Of a DNA stretch of 64,000 nucleotides, positions 52,895 through 62,224 are shown piece after piece. The notes under the pieces were generated by a model. That model saw only the letters and a program-made list of their open reading frames with translations. It ran no database searches and was not told the DNA's origin. Positions within the stretch are counted from its first letter, which is position 1. Each line of letters opens with the position of its first letter. The position numbers were made by a program, and so were the translations under genes. The stretch comes from Pseudomonas putida (GTDB lineage Bacteria > Pseudomonadota > Gammaproteobacteria > Pseudomonadales > Pseudomonadaceae). The stretch covers positions 2,154,501 through 2,218,500 of the forward strand of contig NZ_CP016634.1 in NCBI RefSeq assembly GCF_002741075.1. Reading direction: 5' to 3'.

Positions 52895-53920
52895 ATGCTG
52901 TTGAGCAAACGAGTCACCGCAGTACTGTCCGCCAGTCTGCTGTCCCTGGCCTGCCAAGCCACCCTGGCCGCTGACAGCATGAGCTTCGTCAGTTGGGGCG
53001 GTACCACCCAGGATGCCCAGAAACAGGCATGGGCCGAACCCTTCAGCGAAAGCAGCAAGATCAAGGTCGTGCAGGACGGCCCCACCGACTACGGCAAACT
53101 CAAGGCCATGGTCGAGAGCGGCAACGTGCAGTGGGACGTGGTCGACGTCGAAGCCGACTTCGCCCTGCGCGCCGCCAGCGAAGGCCTGCTCGAGCCGCTG
53201 GACTTCACCACCATCAAGCGCGATCGCATCGACCCACGTTTTGTGTCCGACCATGGTGTCGGCTCGTTCTTCTTCTCCTTCGTACTCGGCTACAACGAAG
53301 GCAAGCTCGGCGCCAACAAGCCGGTGGACTGGTCGGCCTTGTTTGACACCAAGACCTACCCCGGCAAGCGCGCCCTGTACAAATGGCCGAGCCCAGGTGT
53401 ACTGGAGCTGGCCCTGCTGGCCGACGGCGTGCCTGCCGACAAGCTCTACCCCCTGGACCTGGACCGCGCCTTCAAGAAACTCGACACCATCAAGAAAGAC
53501 ATCGTCTGGTGGGGCGGCGGCGCTCAGTCCCAACAACTGCTGGCCTCCGGTGAGGCGTCTCTTGGCCAGTTCTGGAACGGCCGGGTCTACGCCCTGCAAC
53601 AAGACGGTGCCCCGGTGGGCGTGAGCTGGAAACAGAACCTGGTCATGGCCGATTTCCTGGTCATCCCCAAAGGTGCCAAGAACAAGGACGCAGCCATGAA
53701 GTTCCTGGCCAACGCCAGCAGCGCCAAGGGCCAGGCGGACTTTGCCAACCTCACAGCCTACGCCCCGGTCAACCTCGACAGCATCGCCCAGCTCAAGCCT
53801 GATCTGGCACCGAACCTGCCGACTGCCTATGCCCAGGACCAGGTGACCTTGGACTTCGCCTACTGGGCGAAGAACGGCCAAGCCATCGCGGCCCGCTGGA
53901 ATGAGTGGCTGGTCAAATGA
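52895..53920 (+). CDS. ABC transporter substrate-binding protein (polyamine/PotD type)
   Basis: A 341-residue exported protein with a signal peptide (VTAVLSASLLSLACQATLA, cut before ADSMSF). The mature protein follows the PotD/extracellular-family-1 pattern: SFVSWGGTTQDAQKQAWAEPF, QWDVVDVEADFALRAAS, WWGGGAQSQQLLASGE, then MKFLANASSAKGQADF. The start is ATG 52895, with GAGGG upstream; ATG 52880 is possible. It is the first gene of a four-gene importer operon under operator E. The ligand is unknown; relatives bind polyamines, opines and other cationic or zwitterionic compounds. Confidence 0.9.
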   Translation: MLLSKRVTAVLSASLLSLACQATLAADSMSFVSWGGTTQDAQKQAWAEPFSESSKIKVVQDGPTDYGKLKAMVESGNVQWDVVDVEADFALRAASEGLLEPLDFTTIKRDRIDPRFVSDHGVGSFFFSFVLGYNEGKLGANKPVDWSALFDTKTYPGKRALYKWPSPGVLELALLADGVPADKLYPLDLDRAFKKLDTIKKDIVWWGGGAQSQQLLASGEASLGQFWNGRVYALQQDGAPVGVSWKQNLVMADFLVIPKGAKNKDAAMKFLANASSAKGQADFANLTAYAPVNLDSIAQLKPDLAPNLPTAYAQDQVTLDFAYWAKNGQAIAARWNEWLVK

Positions 53921-54831
53921 AAGTTGCCATCAACGCCCTGCACAACGCCCAAGGTGCCCCCAGCGGCACCGGCGCCCCAGGGGCGGTGCGCCGCCCTCCC
54001 CTGAGTCAGCGCTGGCGCGGCAGCCGCAACCTGCTGCCGGCCCTGCTGTTTCTGGGCCTGTTCTTCTTCGCGCCGCTGATCGGCCTGTTGCTGCGCGGCG
54101 TACTGGAGCCCGTACCAGGGCTGGGCAACTATGAACAGCTGTTCGCCAACTCGGCCTATGCGCGGGTGCTGTTCAACACCTTCTCGGTGGCCGGCCTGGT
54201 GACCCTGATCAGCGTGCTGCTGGGTTTCCCGCTGGCCTGGGCGATCACCCTGGTGCCCCGTGGCTGGGGCCGCTGGCTGCTGAACATCGTGCTGCTGTCG
54301 ATGTGGACCAGCCTGCTGGCGCGCACCTACTCCTGGCTGGTGCTGCTGCAAGCCTCGGGGGTGATCAACAAGGTGTTGATGGCACTGGGCATCATCGATG
54401 CGCCGCTGGAGATGGTGCACAATCTCACCGGCGTGGTGATCGGCATGAGCTACATCATGATCCCGTTCATCGTGCTGCCGCTGCAGGCGACCATGCAGGC
54501 CATCGACCCGATGGTGCTGCAGGCCGGTTCGATCTGCGGCGCGAGCCCCTGGACCAACTTCTGGAAGGTGTTCATCCCACTGTGCCGCTCGGGGCTGTTC
54601 TCCGGCGCGTTGATGGTGTTCGTCATGTCGCTCGGTTACTACGTGACCCCCGCCCTGCTCGGCGGCGCGCAGAACATGATGCTGCCTGAATTCATCGTCC
54701 AGCAGGTGCAGTCGTTCCTCAACTGGGGCCTGGCCAGTGCCGCCGCCGCGTTGCTGGTACTGATCACCCTGGTGCTCTTCTACTTCTACCTGAAGCTGCA
54801 GCCGGAATCCCCGGTCGGCAACGCGAGGTAA
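53917..54831 (+). CDS. ABC transporter permease (PotB type)
   Basis: A 304-residue inner-membrane protein with six helices after a polar 40-residue N-terminus. The ATPase-contact EAA loop reads QAGSICGASPWTNFWKVFIP. It is coupled to the binding-protein gene by ATGA. Confidence 0.9.
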   Translation: MKVAINALHNAQGAPSGTGAPGAVRRPPLSQRWRGSRNLLPALLFLGLFFFAPLIGLLLRGVLEPVPGLGNYEQLFANSAYARVLFNTFSVAGLVTLISVLLGFPLAWAITLVPRGWGRWLLNIVLLSMWTSLLARTYSWLVLLQASGVINKVLMALGIIDAPLEMVHNLTGVVIGMSYIMIPFIVLPLQATMQAIDPMVLQAGSICGASPWTNFWKVFIPLCRSGLFSGALMVFVMSLGYYVTPALLGGAQNMMLPEFIVQQVQSFLNWGLASAAAALLVLITLVLFYFYLKLQPESPVGNAR

Positions 54832-54837
54832 ACCGCC

Positions 54838-55647
54838 ATGCTCCTGACTCCCAACGCCATGGGCCGGCCGCTGCGCACAGGCCTGTACCTGACCACCGGG
54901 GTGATCGCAGCCTTCCTGCTGCTGCCGATCCTGTTCATCGTGCTGCTGTCGTTCGGCTCTTCCCAGTGGTTGGTGTTCCCGCCACCAGGCTGGACCTTGA
55001 AGTGGTACGGCCAGTTCTTTTCCAACCCTGAGTGGATGGATGCGGCGCTGGCCAGCCTCAAGGTCGCCGTGCTTACCACGGTCTGCGCGGTCCTGCTGGG
55101 CCTGCCCACTGCCTTCGCCCTGGTGCGCGGGCGCTTCCCCGGCCGTGAGCTGCTCTATGGCCTGTTCACCCTGCCGATGATCGTGCCGCTGGTGATCATC
55201 GCTGTGGCGGTGTACGCGCTGTTTCTCAAGCTCGGCTACACCGGCACGCTGTTCTCCTTCGTGGTCAGCCACGTCATCGTCGCGCTGCCCTTCACCATCA
55301 TCTCGATCATCAACTCGCTCAAGCTGTTCGACCAGTCGATCGAGGATGCCGCGGTGATCTGCGGTGCCTCGCGCTTGCAGGCGATCTTCAAGGTGACCTT
55401 CCCGGCGATCCGCCCGGGGATGATCGCTGGGGGGCTGTTCGCCTTTTTGGTCTCGTGGGACGAGGTGGTGCTCAGCGTGATGATGGCCAGCCCCACCCTG
55501 CAAACCCTGCCCGTGAAGATGTGGACCACCCTGCGCCAGGACCTGACCCCTGTGATCGCCGTCGCCTCGACGCTGCTGATCGGCCTGTCGGTCCTGGTCA
55601 TGGTCATCGCCGCCGCCCTGCGTCGGCGCAACGAAGTCAGCGCCTGA
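54838..55647 (+). CDS. ABC transporter permease (PotC type)
   Basis: A 269-residue inner-membrane protein with six helices and the EAA loop EDAAVICGASRLQAIFKVTF. It starts 6 bases after the first permease. SSQWLVFPPPGWTLKWYGQFF is typical of PotC-like subunits. Confidence 0.9.
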   Translation: MLLTPNAMGRPLRTGLYLTTGVIAAFLLLPILFIVLLSFGSSQWLVFPPPGWTLKWYGQFFSNPEWMDAALASLKVAVLTTVCAVLLGLPTAFALVRGRFPGRELLYGLFTLPMIVPLVIIAVAVYALFLKLGYTGTLFSFVVSHVIVALPFTIISIINSLKLFDQSIEDAAVICGASRLQAIFKVTFPAIRPGMIAGGLFAFLVSWDEVVLSVMMASPTLQTLPVKMWTTLRQDLTPVIAVASTLLIGLSVLVMVIAAALRRRNEVSA

Positions 55648-55666
55648 GCGCCCGGAGACAATAACA

Positions 55667-56815
55667 ATGAGTGCAGTGATGAAAGATGCCGCGCCCGCCA
55701 AGACCCTGGTCAGCCTGCGCAACCTGAACAAGTATTACGGCGATTTCGCCGCAGTGGACAACATCGATCTGGAGATCCAGGACGGCGAGTTCCTCACCTT
55801 CCTCGGCTCCAGCGGCTCGGGCAAGTCCACCACCCTGTCGATGCTGGCCGGCTTCGAGACGCCCAGCAGCGGCGAGATCCTGGTGGACGGCCAGTCGCTG
55901 GTGAAAGTGCCGCCGCACAAGCGCGACATCGGCATGGTGTTCCAGCGCTATTCGCTGTTCCCGCACCTGTCGGTGCGCGACAACATCGCCTTCCCCCTGG
56001 CGATCCGCAAGCAGAGCGCCGCCGAGACCGCCAAGCAGGTCGACGCCATGCTCAAGCTGGTGCAACTGGAAAAATTCGCCCATCGCCGGCCGGCCCAGCT
56101 CTCCGGCGGGCAGCAGCAACGCGTGGCCATCGCCCGGGCGCTGGTGTACGAGCCGCGCATCCTGCTGATGGACGAACCCCTCGGTGCGCTGGACAAGAAG
56201 CTGCGCGAGGACCTGCAGGACGAGCTGCGCCAATTGCATCGACGCCTGGGCATCACCATCGTCTATGTGACCCACGACCAGGAAGAAGCCATGCGCCTGT
56301 CCCAGCGCATCGCGATCTTCAGCCACGGCAAGATCGTGGGTCTGGGCACTGGCTATGACCTGTACCAGAACCCGCCCAATGCCTTCGTCGCCTCGTTCCT
56401 GGGCAACTCCAACTTCCTGCGGGTCAAGGCCAGCAGCCATGGCGCCGCCGCGTTCGAAGGGCAGTCCTTGGCGATCCGCCTGACCACGGGCCTGAATGCC
56501 GGGCAGGACGCGCTGATCATGGTGCGCCCTGAAAAAGCCCTGGCCCTGAGCGCCGAGCAGGCGGCCCGCGAGCCTTTGCCCGCTGGCTGGAACGAAGTCA
56601 CCGCCAAGGTGGGCGAGGTGTTGTTCCTGGGCGAGAGCCAGACCTGCCATGTGGTGACCGCTGGCGGTACCGAAATGACCGTCAAGGCGCTCTCGGCGGC
56701 CGGCATGCCGATGCAGCCAGGGGACACCGTCAAAGTCCGCTGGGCGGTGGCCGATGCCTGCATCTACACCGAGTGGGCGGAGAGCGACCTGAGCAAGGCC
56801 GCCGGCGCGCACTGA
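55667..56815 (+). CDS. ABC transporter ATP-binding protein (PotA type)
   Basis: A 382-residue ATPase: Walker [11 protein letters not shown]-loop [13 protein letters not shown], signature [15 protein letters not shown], Walker [13 protein letters not shown], the H-loop in [10 protein letters not shown] and a C-terminal TOBE domain (~280-370). It is the last gene of the importer operon, 19 bases after PotC. No dedicated enzyme follows, so the cargo must be inferred from the regulon. Confidence 0.93.
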   Translation: MSAVMKDAAPAKTLVSLRNLNKYYGDFAAVDNIDLEIQDGEFLTFLGSSGSGKSTTLSMLAGFETPSSGEILVDGQSLVKVPPHKRDIGMVFQRYSLFPHLSVRDNIAFPLAIRKQSAAETAKQVDAMLKLVQLEKFAHRRPAQLSGGQQQRVAIARALVYEPRILLMDEPLGALDKKLREDLQDELRQLHRRLGITIVYVTHDQEEAMRLSQRIAIFSHGKIVGLGTGYDLYQNPPNAFVASFLGNSNFLRVKASSHGAAAFEGQSLAIRLTTGLNAGQDALIMVRPEKALALSAEQAAREPLPAGWNEVTAKVGEVLFLGESQTCHVVTAGGTEMTVKALSAAGMPMQPGDTVKVRWAVADACIYTEWAESDLSKAAGAH

Positions 56816-56840
56816 TCAGCGCCAGGCGCAGAGCGTATCG

Positions 56841-56930
56841 GTCTGTTCACGGATAAGCCCGCGCCCACAGACACAGCGGTGTTGTTGAGAACACCGGAGA
56901 ACCTGTGGGAGCGGGTTTACCCGCGAACGG
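56841..56930. repeat. Inverted REP pair
   Basis: GTCTGTTCACGGATAAGCCC and then GCGCCCACAG, facing CCTGTGGGAGCGGGTTTACC and then CGCGAACGGAAC. It lies between convergent genes. Confidence 0.75.
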
Positions 56931-56951
56931 AACAACGCTGAACATCAACGT

Positions 56952-57863
56952 TCACACAGGCAGTCGATACCGCTCAGCAAAGTACTGCCGGAAGAACTCC
57001 ACCGCCACCCGCACCTTGGCCGACCCGGCCAGGGGCGTGGTGTACACCGCCCAGATATCCGCCGCCTGCTGGTAGTCCTCCAGCACCTGCACCAGTCGCC
57101 CATCGGCGATGCTGTCGTGCACATCCCACCACGAACGCAGCAAGATGCCTCGCCCATCCAGGCACCATTGGTGCGCCACTTCGCCATGGTTGCTGGACAA
57201 CGGGCCGGTCACCCGCACGTTTTCCTCGCCACCTGGCCCCTCCAGGTGCCACACGCCGAAGGGATGGTCACGCTCCTTGATCACCAGGCAGTCATGGCTG
57301 GCCAGATCCGCCAGGCTCCGGGGCATGCCCCGCCGCGCCAGGTAGCCCGGTGCCGCGCACAGCACCCGTCGGTTGCGCGCCAGCGGCTTGGCGATCAGGT
57401 TCGGCGCAATGACGTTGCCGACGCGGATATCCAGGTCCACCCCCTCGGCAATCAGGTCGATCAGGCGGTCATGCACATCCAGGCGAATGTCGAGCTTCGG
57501 ATAACGCGCCGCCAGCTCCGACAGCGCCGGGGCCACGAAGCGCCGGCCCAACCCCAGGCTGCTGGCGATGCGCAACTGCCCGGCCGGTTCACGCTGGCCG
57601 GCGTTGAGGTCATCGTCCATGCGCTGCAGGGCCTCGAAGATCTGCTGCGCCCATTGATACACCCGCTCGCCCTCCTCACTCACCGTCACCCGCCGGGTGG
57701 TGCGGTGCAGCAGGCGTACGCCCAGGTTCTCCTCCAGCAGGCGGATGCGCTTACTGATAAAGGCAGCCGACATGCCACGCTCGTCGGCCACCGCGGCGAA
57801 GCTAGCGCGACGCGCCACCTGCAGGAAGATATCGAGGTCATCGAGGTTAGGCAGATTATTCAC
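56952..57863 (-). CDS. LysR family regulator (DmlR-like)
   Basis: A 303-residue LysR regulator. The helix-turn-helix is at residues ~10-65 (LQVARRASFAAVADERGMSA, ISKRIRLLEENLGVRLLHRTTR); the effector domain has YPKLDIRLDVHDRLIDLIAEGVDLDIRVG. The start is GTG 57863 (MNNLPNLDDLDIFL). It is divergent from the tartrate/D-malate dehydrogenase gene, the same arrangement as dmlR-dmlA in E. coli, and probably activates it. Confidence 0.87.
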   Translation of the reverse strand: MNNLPNLDDLDIFLQVARRASFAAVADERGMSAAFISKRIRLLEENLGVRLLHRTTRRVTVSEEGERVYQWAQQIFEALQRMDDDLNAGQREPAGQLRIASSLGLGRRFVAPALSELAARYPKLDIRLDVHDRLIDLIAEGVDLDIRVGNVIAPNLIAKPLARNRRVLCAAPGYLARRGMPRSLADLASHDCLVIKERDHPFGVWHLEGPGGEENVRVTGPLSSNHGEVAHQWCLDGRGILLRSWWDVHDSIADGRLVQVLEDYQQAADIWAVYTTPLAGSAKVRVAVEFFRQYFAERYRLPV

Positions 57864-57890
57864 GATTCGTGCACCAAGAATTGATGATTC

Positions 57891-57907
57891 ACCGGATTAT
57901 CTCCGGT
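57891..57907. promoter_or_regulatory. Candidate LysR operator
   Basis: ACCGGA (57891-57896) and TCCGGT (57902-57907) form a perfect dyad with a 5-base spacer; a smaller dyad GAAT-N5-ATTC precedes it at 57878-57890. Both lie in the 99-base gap between the LysR and dehydrogenase genes. Confidence 0.5.
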
Positions 57908-57962
57908 TCGCGTCCTTATAGCATGGCCAGCATCCGTTACCCAGAACAGCGAGTGCGCCCCC

Positions 57963-59054
57963 ATGAGCAAGACTTTCAAAATCGCCGCCATCCCCGGTGA
58001 CGGCATCGGCAACGAAGTCCTCCCCGAAGGCATCCGTGTGGTCGAAGCCGCCGCCCGCAAGCATGGCCTGAACCTTGAGATCGAATTCTTCGAGTGGGCC
58101 AGCTGCGACTACTACCTGGCTCACGGCAAGATGATGCCCGACGACTGGTTCGAACAGCTCAAGGGCTTCGACGCCCTGTACTTCGGTGCGGTCGGCTGGC
58201 CAGACAAAGTCCCGGACCACATCTCCCTGTGGGGCTCGCTGCTCAAGTTCCGCCGTGACTTCGATCAGTACGTGAACATCCGCCCCGTTCGCCTGTTCCC
58301 TGGCGTGCCCTGCCCGCTGGCCAACAAGCAACCGGGCGACATCGACTTCGTGGTGATCCGCGAGAACACCGAAGGTGAGTATTCCTCGCTGGGTGGCCGG
58401 ATGTTCGAAAACACCGAGAACGAGTTCGTCCTGCAGGAATCGGTGTTCACCCGCCGTGGCGTCGACCGCATCCTCAAATACGCCTTCGACGTGGCCCAGA
58501 CCCGCGAGCGCAAGCACGTCACCTCCGCTACCAAGTCCAATGGCATGGCCGTGAGCATGCCGTACTGGGACGAGCGCACCGCCGCCATGGCAGCCAACTA
58601 CCCCGAGATCAGCTGGGACAAACAGCACATCGACATCCTCTGCGCCCGTTTCGTGCTGCAGCCGGAGCGTTTCGATGTGGTGGTGGCCTCCAACCTGTTC
58701 GGCGACATCCTTTCGGACCTGGGCCCCGCCTGCGCCGGCACCATCGGCATCGCGCCGTCGGCCAACCTCAACCCGGAGCGCAAGTTCCCATCGCTGTTCG
58801 AACCGGTCCATGGCTCGGCCCCGGACATCTACGGCAAGAACATCGCCAACCCGATCGCCATGATCTGGTCCGGCGCGCTGATGCTCGAGTTCCTGGGCAA
58901 GGACGGTGACGACGCCCGTTACCAGGCCGCTCACGACGACATCCTCAAGGCCATCGAGACCGTCATCGCCAACGGCGATACCACCCGCGACATGGGCGGC
59001 AGCCGCTCCACCCAGGAAGTCGGCAAGGCCATCGCCGAGCTGCTGGGCGCCTGA
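57963..59054 (+). CDS. Tartrate dehydrogenase / D-malate dehydrogenase (decarboxylating)
   Basis: A 363-residue member of the isocitrate/isopropylmalate dehydrogenase family: IAAIPGDGIGNEVLPEGIRV, FGAVGWPDKVPDHISLWG, RENTEGEYSSLGGRMFENTE, then NLFGDILSDLGPACAGTIGIAPSANL and PVHGSAPDIYGKNIANPIA. The N-terminal substrate loop (DHISLWGSLLKFRRDFDQYVN) is that of TtuC/DmlA enzymes, which convert D-malate to pyruvate and CO2 with NAD+ and Mn2+ and also act on tartrate. Its position 251 bases before the carnitine-type genes suggests that it uses D-malate from carnitine (inference). Confidence 0.93.
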   Translation: MSKTFKIAAIPGDGIGNEVLPEGIRVVEAAARKHGLNLEIEFFEWASCDYYLAHGKMMPDDWFEQLKGFDALYFGAVGWPDKVPDHISLWGSLLKFRRDFDQYVNIRPVRLFPGVPCPLANKQPGDIDFVVIRENTEGEYSSLGGRMFENTENEFVLQESVFTRRGVDRILKYAFDVAQTRERKHVTSATKSNGMAVSMPYWDERTAAMAANYPEISWDKQHIDILCARFVLQPERFDVVVASNLFGDILSDLGPACAGTIGIAPSANLNPERKFPSLFEPVHGSAPDIYGKNIANPIAMIWSGALMLEFLGKDGDDARYQAAHDDILKAIETVIANGDTTRDMGGSRSTQEVGKAIAELLGA

Positions 59055-59070
59055 TTCGACAGCGCCTTGC

Positions 59071-59128
59071 TCGTGGCCACCCGCTCCCACAGGCACACCA
59101 ACCTGTAGGCGCGGGTTCAGCCGCGAAA
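59071..59128. repeat. REP pair
   Basis: CACCCGCTCCCACAGG facing CCTGTAGGCGCGGGTTCAGC and then CGCGAAAG, after the dehydrogenase gene. It probably separates that transcript from the BCCT gene. Confidence 0.65.
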
Positions 59129-59196
59129 GAGGCCCCACCAACCATCAGATTGTCTGACGATCCTATTGCAGTTCGCCCCTATTCAATGCACACTTC

Positions 59197-59231
59197 GTTA
59201 ACCAAAAGATATGCGTTAACTTTTGGTTAAC
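59197..59231 (+). promoter_or_regulatory. GTTAAC repeat region upstream of the BCCT transporter
   Basis: GTTAAC occurs at 59197, 59215 and 59226. The outer copies belong to a perfect 12-bp inverted repeat, GTTAACCAAAAG (59197-59208) / CTTTTGGTTAAC (59220-59231). The first two copies, 18 bases apart with AGATATGC between, are repeated upstream of the Rieske gene at 61010. It ends 74 bases before the transporter start. Confidence 0.7.
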
Positions 59232-59305
59232 AGTCGAGGAAAAAAGCTTTATCTGACATGGACTTCCCTAGCGCTTAGCACTCCAAACGCTCCAGGAGAC
59301 AATTG

Positions 59306-60904
59306 ATGTCCCACAACAATAAAAAGATTGACGTGTTCCTGATCACCGTGAGCCTCATCGCCGTACTGCTCACTGTCATCGGCCTTGCTCTGTATCCCGC
59401 GCAAGCGGAAAGCATGGCCAACCAACTGTTCGAACTGTCCACCCGTACCTTCGGCACCAGCGTTCAGGTGCTGGTGTTCGGCAGCTCCCTGGCCGTGCTG
59501 TACCTTGCCTTCAGCAAGTACGGCAACATCCGCCTGGGCGCTGGCAAGCCTGAATATTCCACCGCGACCTGGGTCTTCATGTTCATCTGCGCCGGCATGG
59601 GTTCCTCGACCCTGTACTGGGGCGTGATGGAATGGGCCTACTACTACCAGACCCCTGGCCTGAACATCGCCCCGATGTCGGCCCAGGCACTGGAGTACAG
59701 CGTCAGTTACTCGTTCTTCCACTGGGGCATCAGCGCCTGGTCGATCTACGCCCTGGCCTCGCTGGCCATGGCCTACCACTTCCATGTACGCAAGAAGAGC
59801 GGGCTGAACCTGGCCTCGATCATCGAAGCGGTGACCGGCTTCAAGGCCACCGGCCCTGTGGGTCGCACCGTCGATTTGATCTTCCTGCTGACCATGATGG
59901 GCGCGCTGACCGTTTCCCTGGCCCTCACCGCCTCGACCCTGACCCGCGGCCTGTCGGATCTGGCCGGCACCCCCAACACCTTCACCGTGCAACTGATGGT
60001 GATCGGTGCGGTGGCCCTGCTGTTCTCGCTCAGCTCCTACATCGGCATCGACGGCGGCCTGCAGCGCCTGTCGAAGATGGTCTGTATCGGCGCCCTGTTG
60101 TTCGCCTTGGTGGTGCTGCTGGTCGGCCCGACCCAGTTCACCGTCAACAACACCGCCAACGCCATCGGCCTGATGATCCAGCAGTACGTGCATATGAGCC
60201 TGTTCACCGACCCTGCCGGTGACGGCGCCTTCACGCGCAACTGGACCGTGTTCTACTGGCTGTGGTGGGTTTCCTACGCCCCAGGCGTCGCCATGTTCGT
60301 CGCCCGTGTCTCGCGCGGCCGTCAGATCAAGGAAGTGGTGTTCGCCCTGCTGCTGGGTGGCAGCTTCGGGTGCTGGTTCTTCTTCGGCGCGCTGGAAAGC
60401 TACAGCATGCACCAGTTCATCAACGGGCAGATCGACGTGCCGAAGCTGCTCAGCACCGTCGGTGGTGAAGCCGCAGTGACCGACCTGTTGCTGGCCCTGC
60501 CATGGGGCACTCTGTTCCTGGCGGTGTACCTGTTCATCATGGCGGTGTTCTGCGCCTCGCACATGGACGCTGCGGCCTATGCCGTGGCCGCCACCAGCAC
60601 CCGCAACCTGCGCGAAGGCGAGGATCCGACCCCGACCTTGCGTCTGTTCTGGTGCATCGTGCTGACCCTGGTGCCGCTGGCCATGCTGTTCGCCAAGGCC
60701 TCGCTGTCGACCATGAAGACCGCTGTGGTCCTCACCGCGATTCCTTTCATGGTGATCCTGCTGGTGAAGATCTACGGCTTCTTCAAGTGGCTCGCCGCCG
60801 ACTACGGCCAGGTTCCGGCCTACCGTATCGAAGAAGAGGCCGCACGCCTGGCCGGCGAAGAGCCGGAGCATCAGGTAGCGCGCAGCGCCGCTGCCCTGCA
60901 TTGA
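59306..60904 (+). CDS. BCCT family transporter, probable carnitine/betaine uptake
   Basis: A 532-residue 12-TM betaine/carnitine/choline transporter. The substrate-box region [21 protein letters not shown] resembles the glycine/tryptophan-rich betaine site ([10 protein letters not shown] replaces the usual GMGIGLMYFG). It also has [20 protein letters not shown] and [28 protein letters not shown] lies 7 bases before ATG 59306. It is followed by a CntA-type oxygenase, so carnitine or a close betaine is the likely cargo. The C-terminal tail is short, suggesting a catabolic rather than osmoregulated transporter. Confidence 0.9.
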   Translation: MSHNNKKIDVFLITVSLIAVLLTVIGLALYPAQAESMANQLFELSTRTFGTSVQVLVFGSSLAVLYLAFSKYGNIRLGAGKPEYSTATWVFMFICAGMGSSTLYWGVMEWAYYYQTPGLNIAPMSAQALEYSVSYSFFHWGISAWSIYALASLAMAYHFHVRKKSGLNLASIIEAVTGFKATGPVGRTVDLIFLLTMMGALTVSLALTASTLTRGLSDLAGTPNTFTVQLMVIGAVALLFSLSSYIGIDGGLQRLSKMVCIGALLFALVVLLVGPTQFTVNNTANAIGLMIQQYVHMSLFTDPAGDGAFTRNWTVFYWLWWVSYAPGVAMFVARVSRGRQIKEVVFALLLGGSFGCWFFFGALESYSMHQFINGQIDVPKLLSTVGGEAAVTDLLLALPWGTLFLAVYLFIMAVFCASHMDAAAYAVAATSTRNLREGEDPTPTLRLFWCIVLTLVPLAMLFAKASLSTMKTAVVLTAIPFMVILLVKIYGFFKWLAADYGQVPAYRIEEEAARLAGEEPEHQVARSAAALH

Positions 60905-61009
60905 CCATATGACCCATGGCCTCGCCAGTCTCTTGTGTACGAGCTGGCGAAGCCTGCAATGGGCTGCACGGCAGCCCTGAAGCGTCCGACAAATTTTTTT
61001 GCCCGACTT

Positions 61010-61033
61010 GTTAACTAGTAGATACGCGTTAAC
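61010..61033 (+). promoter_or_regulatory. GTTAAC-N12-GTTAAC element upstream of the Rieske gene
   Basis: GTTAAC at 61010-61015 and 61028-61033, with TAGTAGATACGC between. It matches the BCCT element (59197-59220) at 20 of 24 positions by eye. It ends 24 bases before the gene start, so it may overlap the promoter and act as a repressor site. Confidence 0.7.
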
Positions 61034-61057
61034 CAATAAGTAAAACGAGATAGAGCC

Positions 61058-62176
61058 ATGAACGATTTCAAACGCCTGCCCGCTGATTTCTGTGCCAACC
61101 CTGAAGAAGCCTATACCCTGCCGGCCAACTTCTACACCCAGGCCGCCGTGTTCGAACATGAGAAGGAAGCGATCTTCGCCAAGAGCTGGATCTGCGTCGG
61201 TCACCGCAGCGAAGTCGCCGAGAAGAACGCCTACATCACCCGCCAGGTGATCGGCGAAAGCATCATCGTCGTGCGTGGCCGCGACGACGTACTGCGTGCC
61301 TTCTACAACGTCTGCCCACACCGCGGTCACCAACTGCTCGAAGGCAGCGGCAAGGCCAAGAACGTCATCACCTGCCCGTACCACGCCTGGACCTTCAAGC
61401 TCGACGGCGAGCTGGCCCACGCCCGCAACTGCGAGAACGTGGTCAACTTCAACAAGGAAAACTCCACCCTGGTGCAGCTGCGCGTCGAAGAGTACGCAGG
61501 CTTCATCTACATCAACATGGACATGGACGCCGGCAGTGTCGAAGACCAACTGCCGGGCCTGGCCAAGCGCATGCGCGAAGCCTGTGCCGTGATCGATGAC
61601 CTGCACCTGGCCGCCCGTTTCGTCAGCGACACCCCGGCCAACTGGAAGTCGATCGTCGACAACTACCTGGAGTGCTACCACTGCGCCCCGGCCCACCCAG
61701 GCTTCTCCGACTCCGTGGACGTCGGCCAGTACAGCCACACCCTGTTCGGCAACTGGACCCTGCAATACGGCGTGGCCACGCCATCGGAACAGTCGTTCAA
61801 GTTCGACGAGACCGTCAAGGACCCATCGTTCGCCGGTTTCTGGGCCTGGCCGTGCACCATGTTCAACGTGCCGCCAGGCGCCAACTTCATGACCGTGATC
61901 TATGAGTTCCCGGTCGATGCCGAAACCACCCTGCAGCACTACGACATCTATTTCCTGAACAAAGACCTGACCGAAGAGCAGCTCAAGCTGATCGACTGGT
62001 ACCGCGAAGTCTTCCGCCCAGAAGACCTGCGCCTGGTCGAAAGCGTGCAGAAAGGCCTGAAATCCCGTGGCTACCGCGGCCAAGGCCGGATCATGGTCGA
62101 CCAGCAACGCAGCGGCGTGAGCGAGCATGGCATCGCCCACTTCCACAACCTGATCGCCGTCGCCCACCTGGACTGA
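61058..62176 (+). CDS. cntA: Rieske oxygenase, carnitine monooxygenase CntA type
   Basis: A 372-residue Rieske non-haem iron oxygenase. The [2Fe-2S] ligands are in CPHRGHQLLEG and CPYHAWTFKLDG (about residues 85-110). The mononuclear iron ligands are in DNYLECYHCAPAHPGF, with Glu rather than Asp at the bridging position before the first His, a feature of CntA/YeaW-type enzymes. CntA oxidises L-carnitine to trimethylamine and malic semialdehyde. The neighbours (BCCT transporter, semialdehyde dehydrogenase, CntB-type reductase) agree. Other betaine substrates such as gamma-butyrobetaine or stachydrine-like compounds are not excluded. Confidence 0.85.
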   Translation: MNDFKRLPADFCANPEEAYTLPANFYTQAAVFEHEKEAIFAKSWICVGHRSEVAEKNAYITRQVIGESIIVVRGRDDVLRAFYNVCPHRGHQLLEGSGKAKNVITCPYHAWTFKLDGELAHARNCENVVNFNKENSTLVQLRVEEYAGFIYINMDMDAGSVEDQLPGLAKRMREACAVIDDLHLAARFVSDTPANWKSIVDNYLECYHCAPAHPGFSDSVDVGQYSHTLFGNWTLQYGVATPSEQSFKFDETVKDPSFAGFWAWPCTMFNVPPGANFMTVIYEFPVDAETTLQHYDIYFLNKDLTEEQLKLIDWYREVFRPEDLRLVESVQKGLKSRGYRGQGRIMVDQQRSGVSEHGIAHFHNLIAVAHLD

Positions 62177-62183
62177 TGCGCCC

Positions 62184-62209
62184 GGCCGCCGGCTTGCGGG
62201 TCGGCGGCC
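62184..62209 (+). terminator. Hairpin between cntA and the aldehyde dehydrogenase
   Basis: GGCCGCCG (62184-62191) / CGGCGGCC (62202-62209), a perfect 8-bp stem with a 10-base loop in the 48-base gap and no T-run. It probably modulates distal gene expression rather than ending the transcript. Confidence 0.5.
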
Positions 62210-62224
62210 TTCGGAGAGCCTTGC

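Noticed and set aside
53860..55731. A 1.9-kb minus-strand open frame opposite the ABC permeases
   Set aside because: A Q/H/R-rich shadow of two permease genes; no domain or ribosome site.
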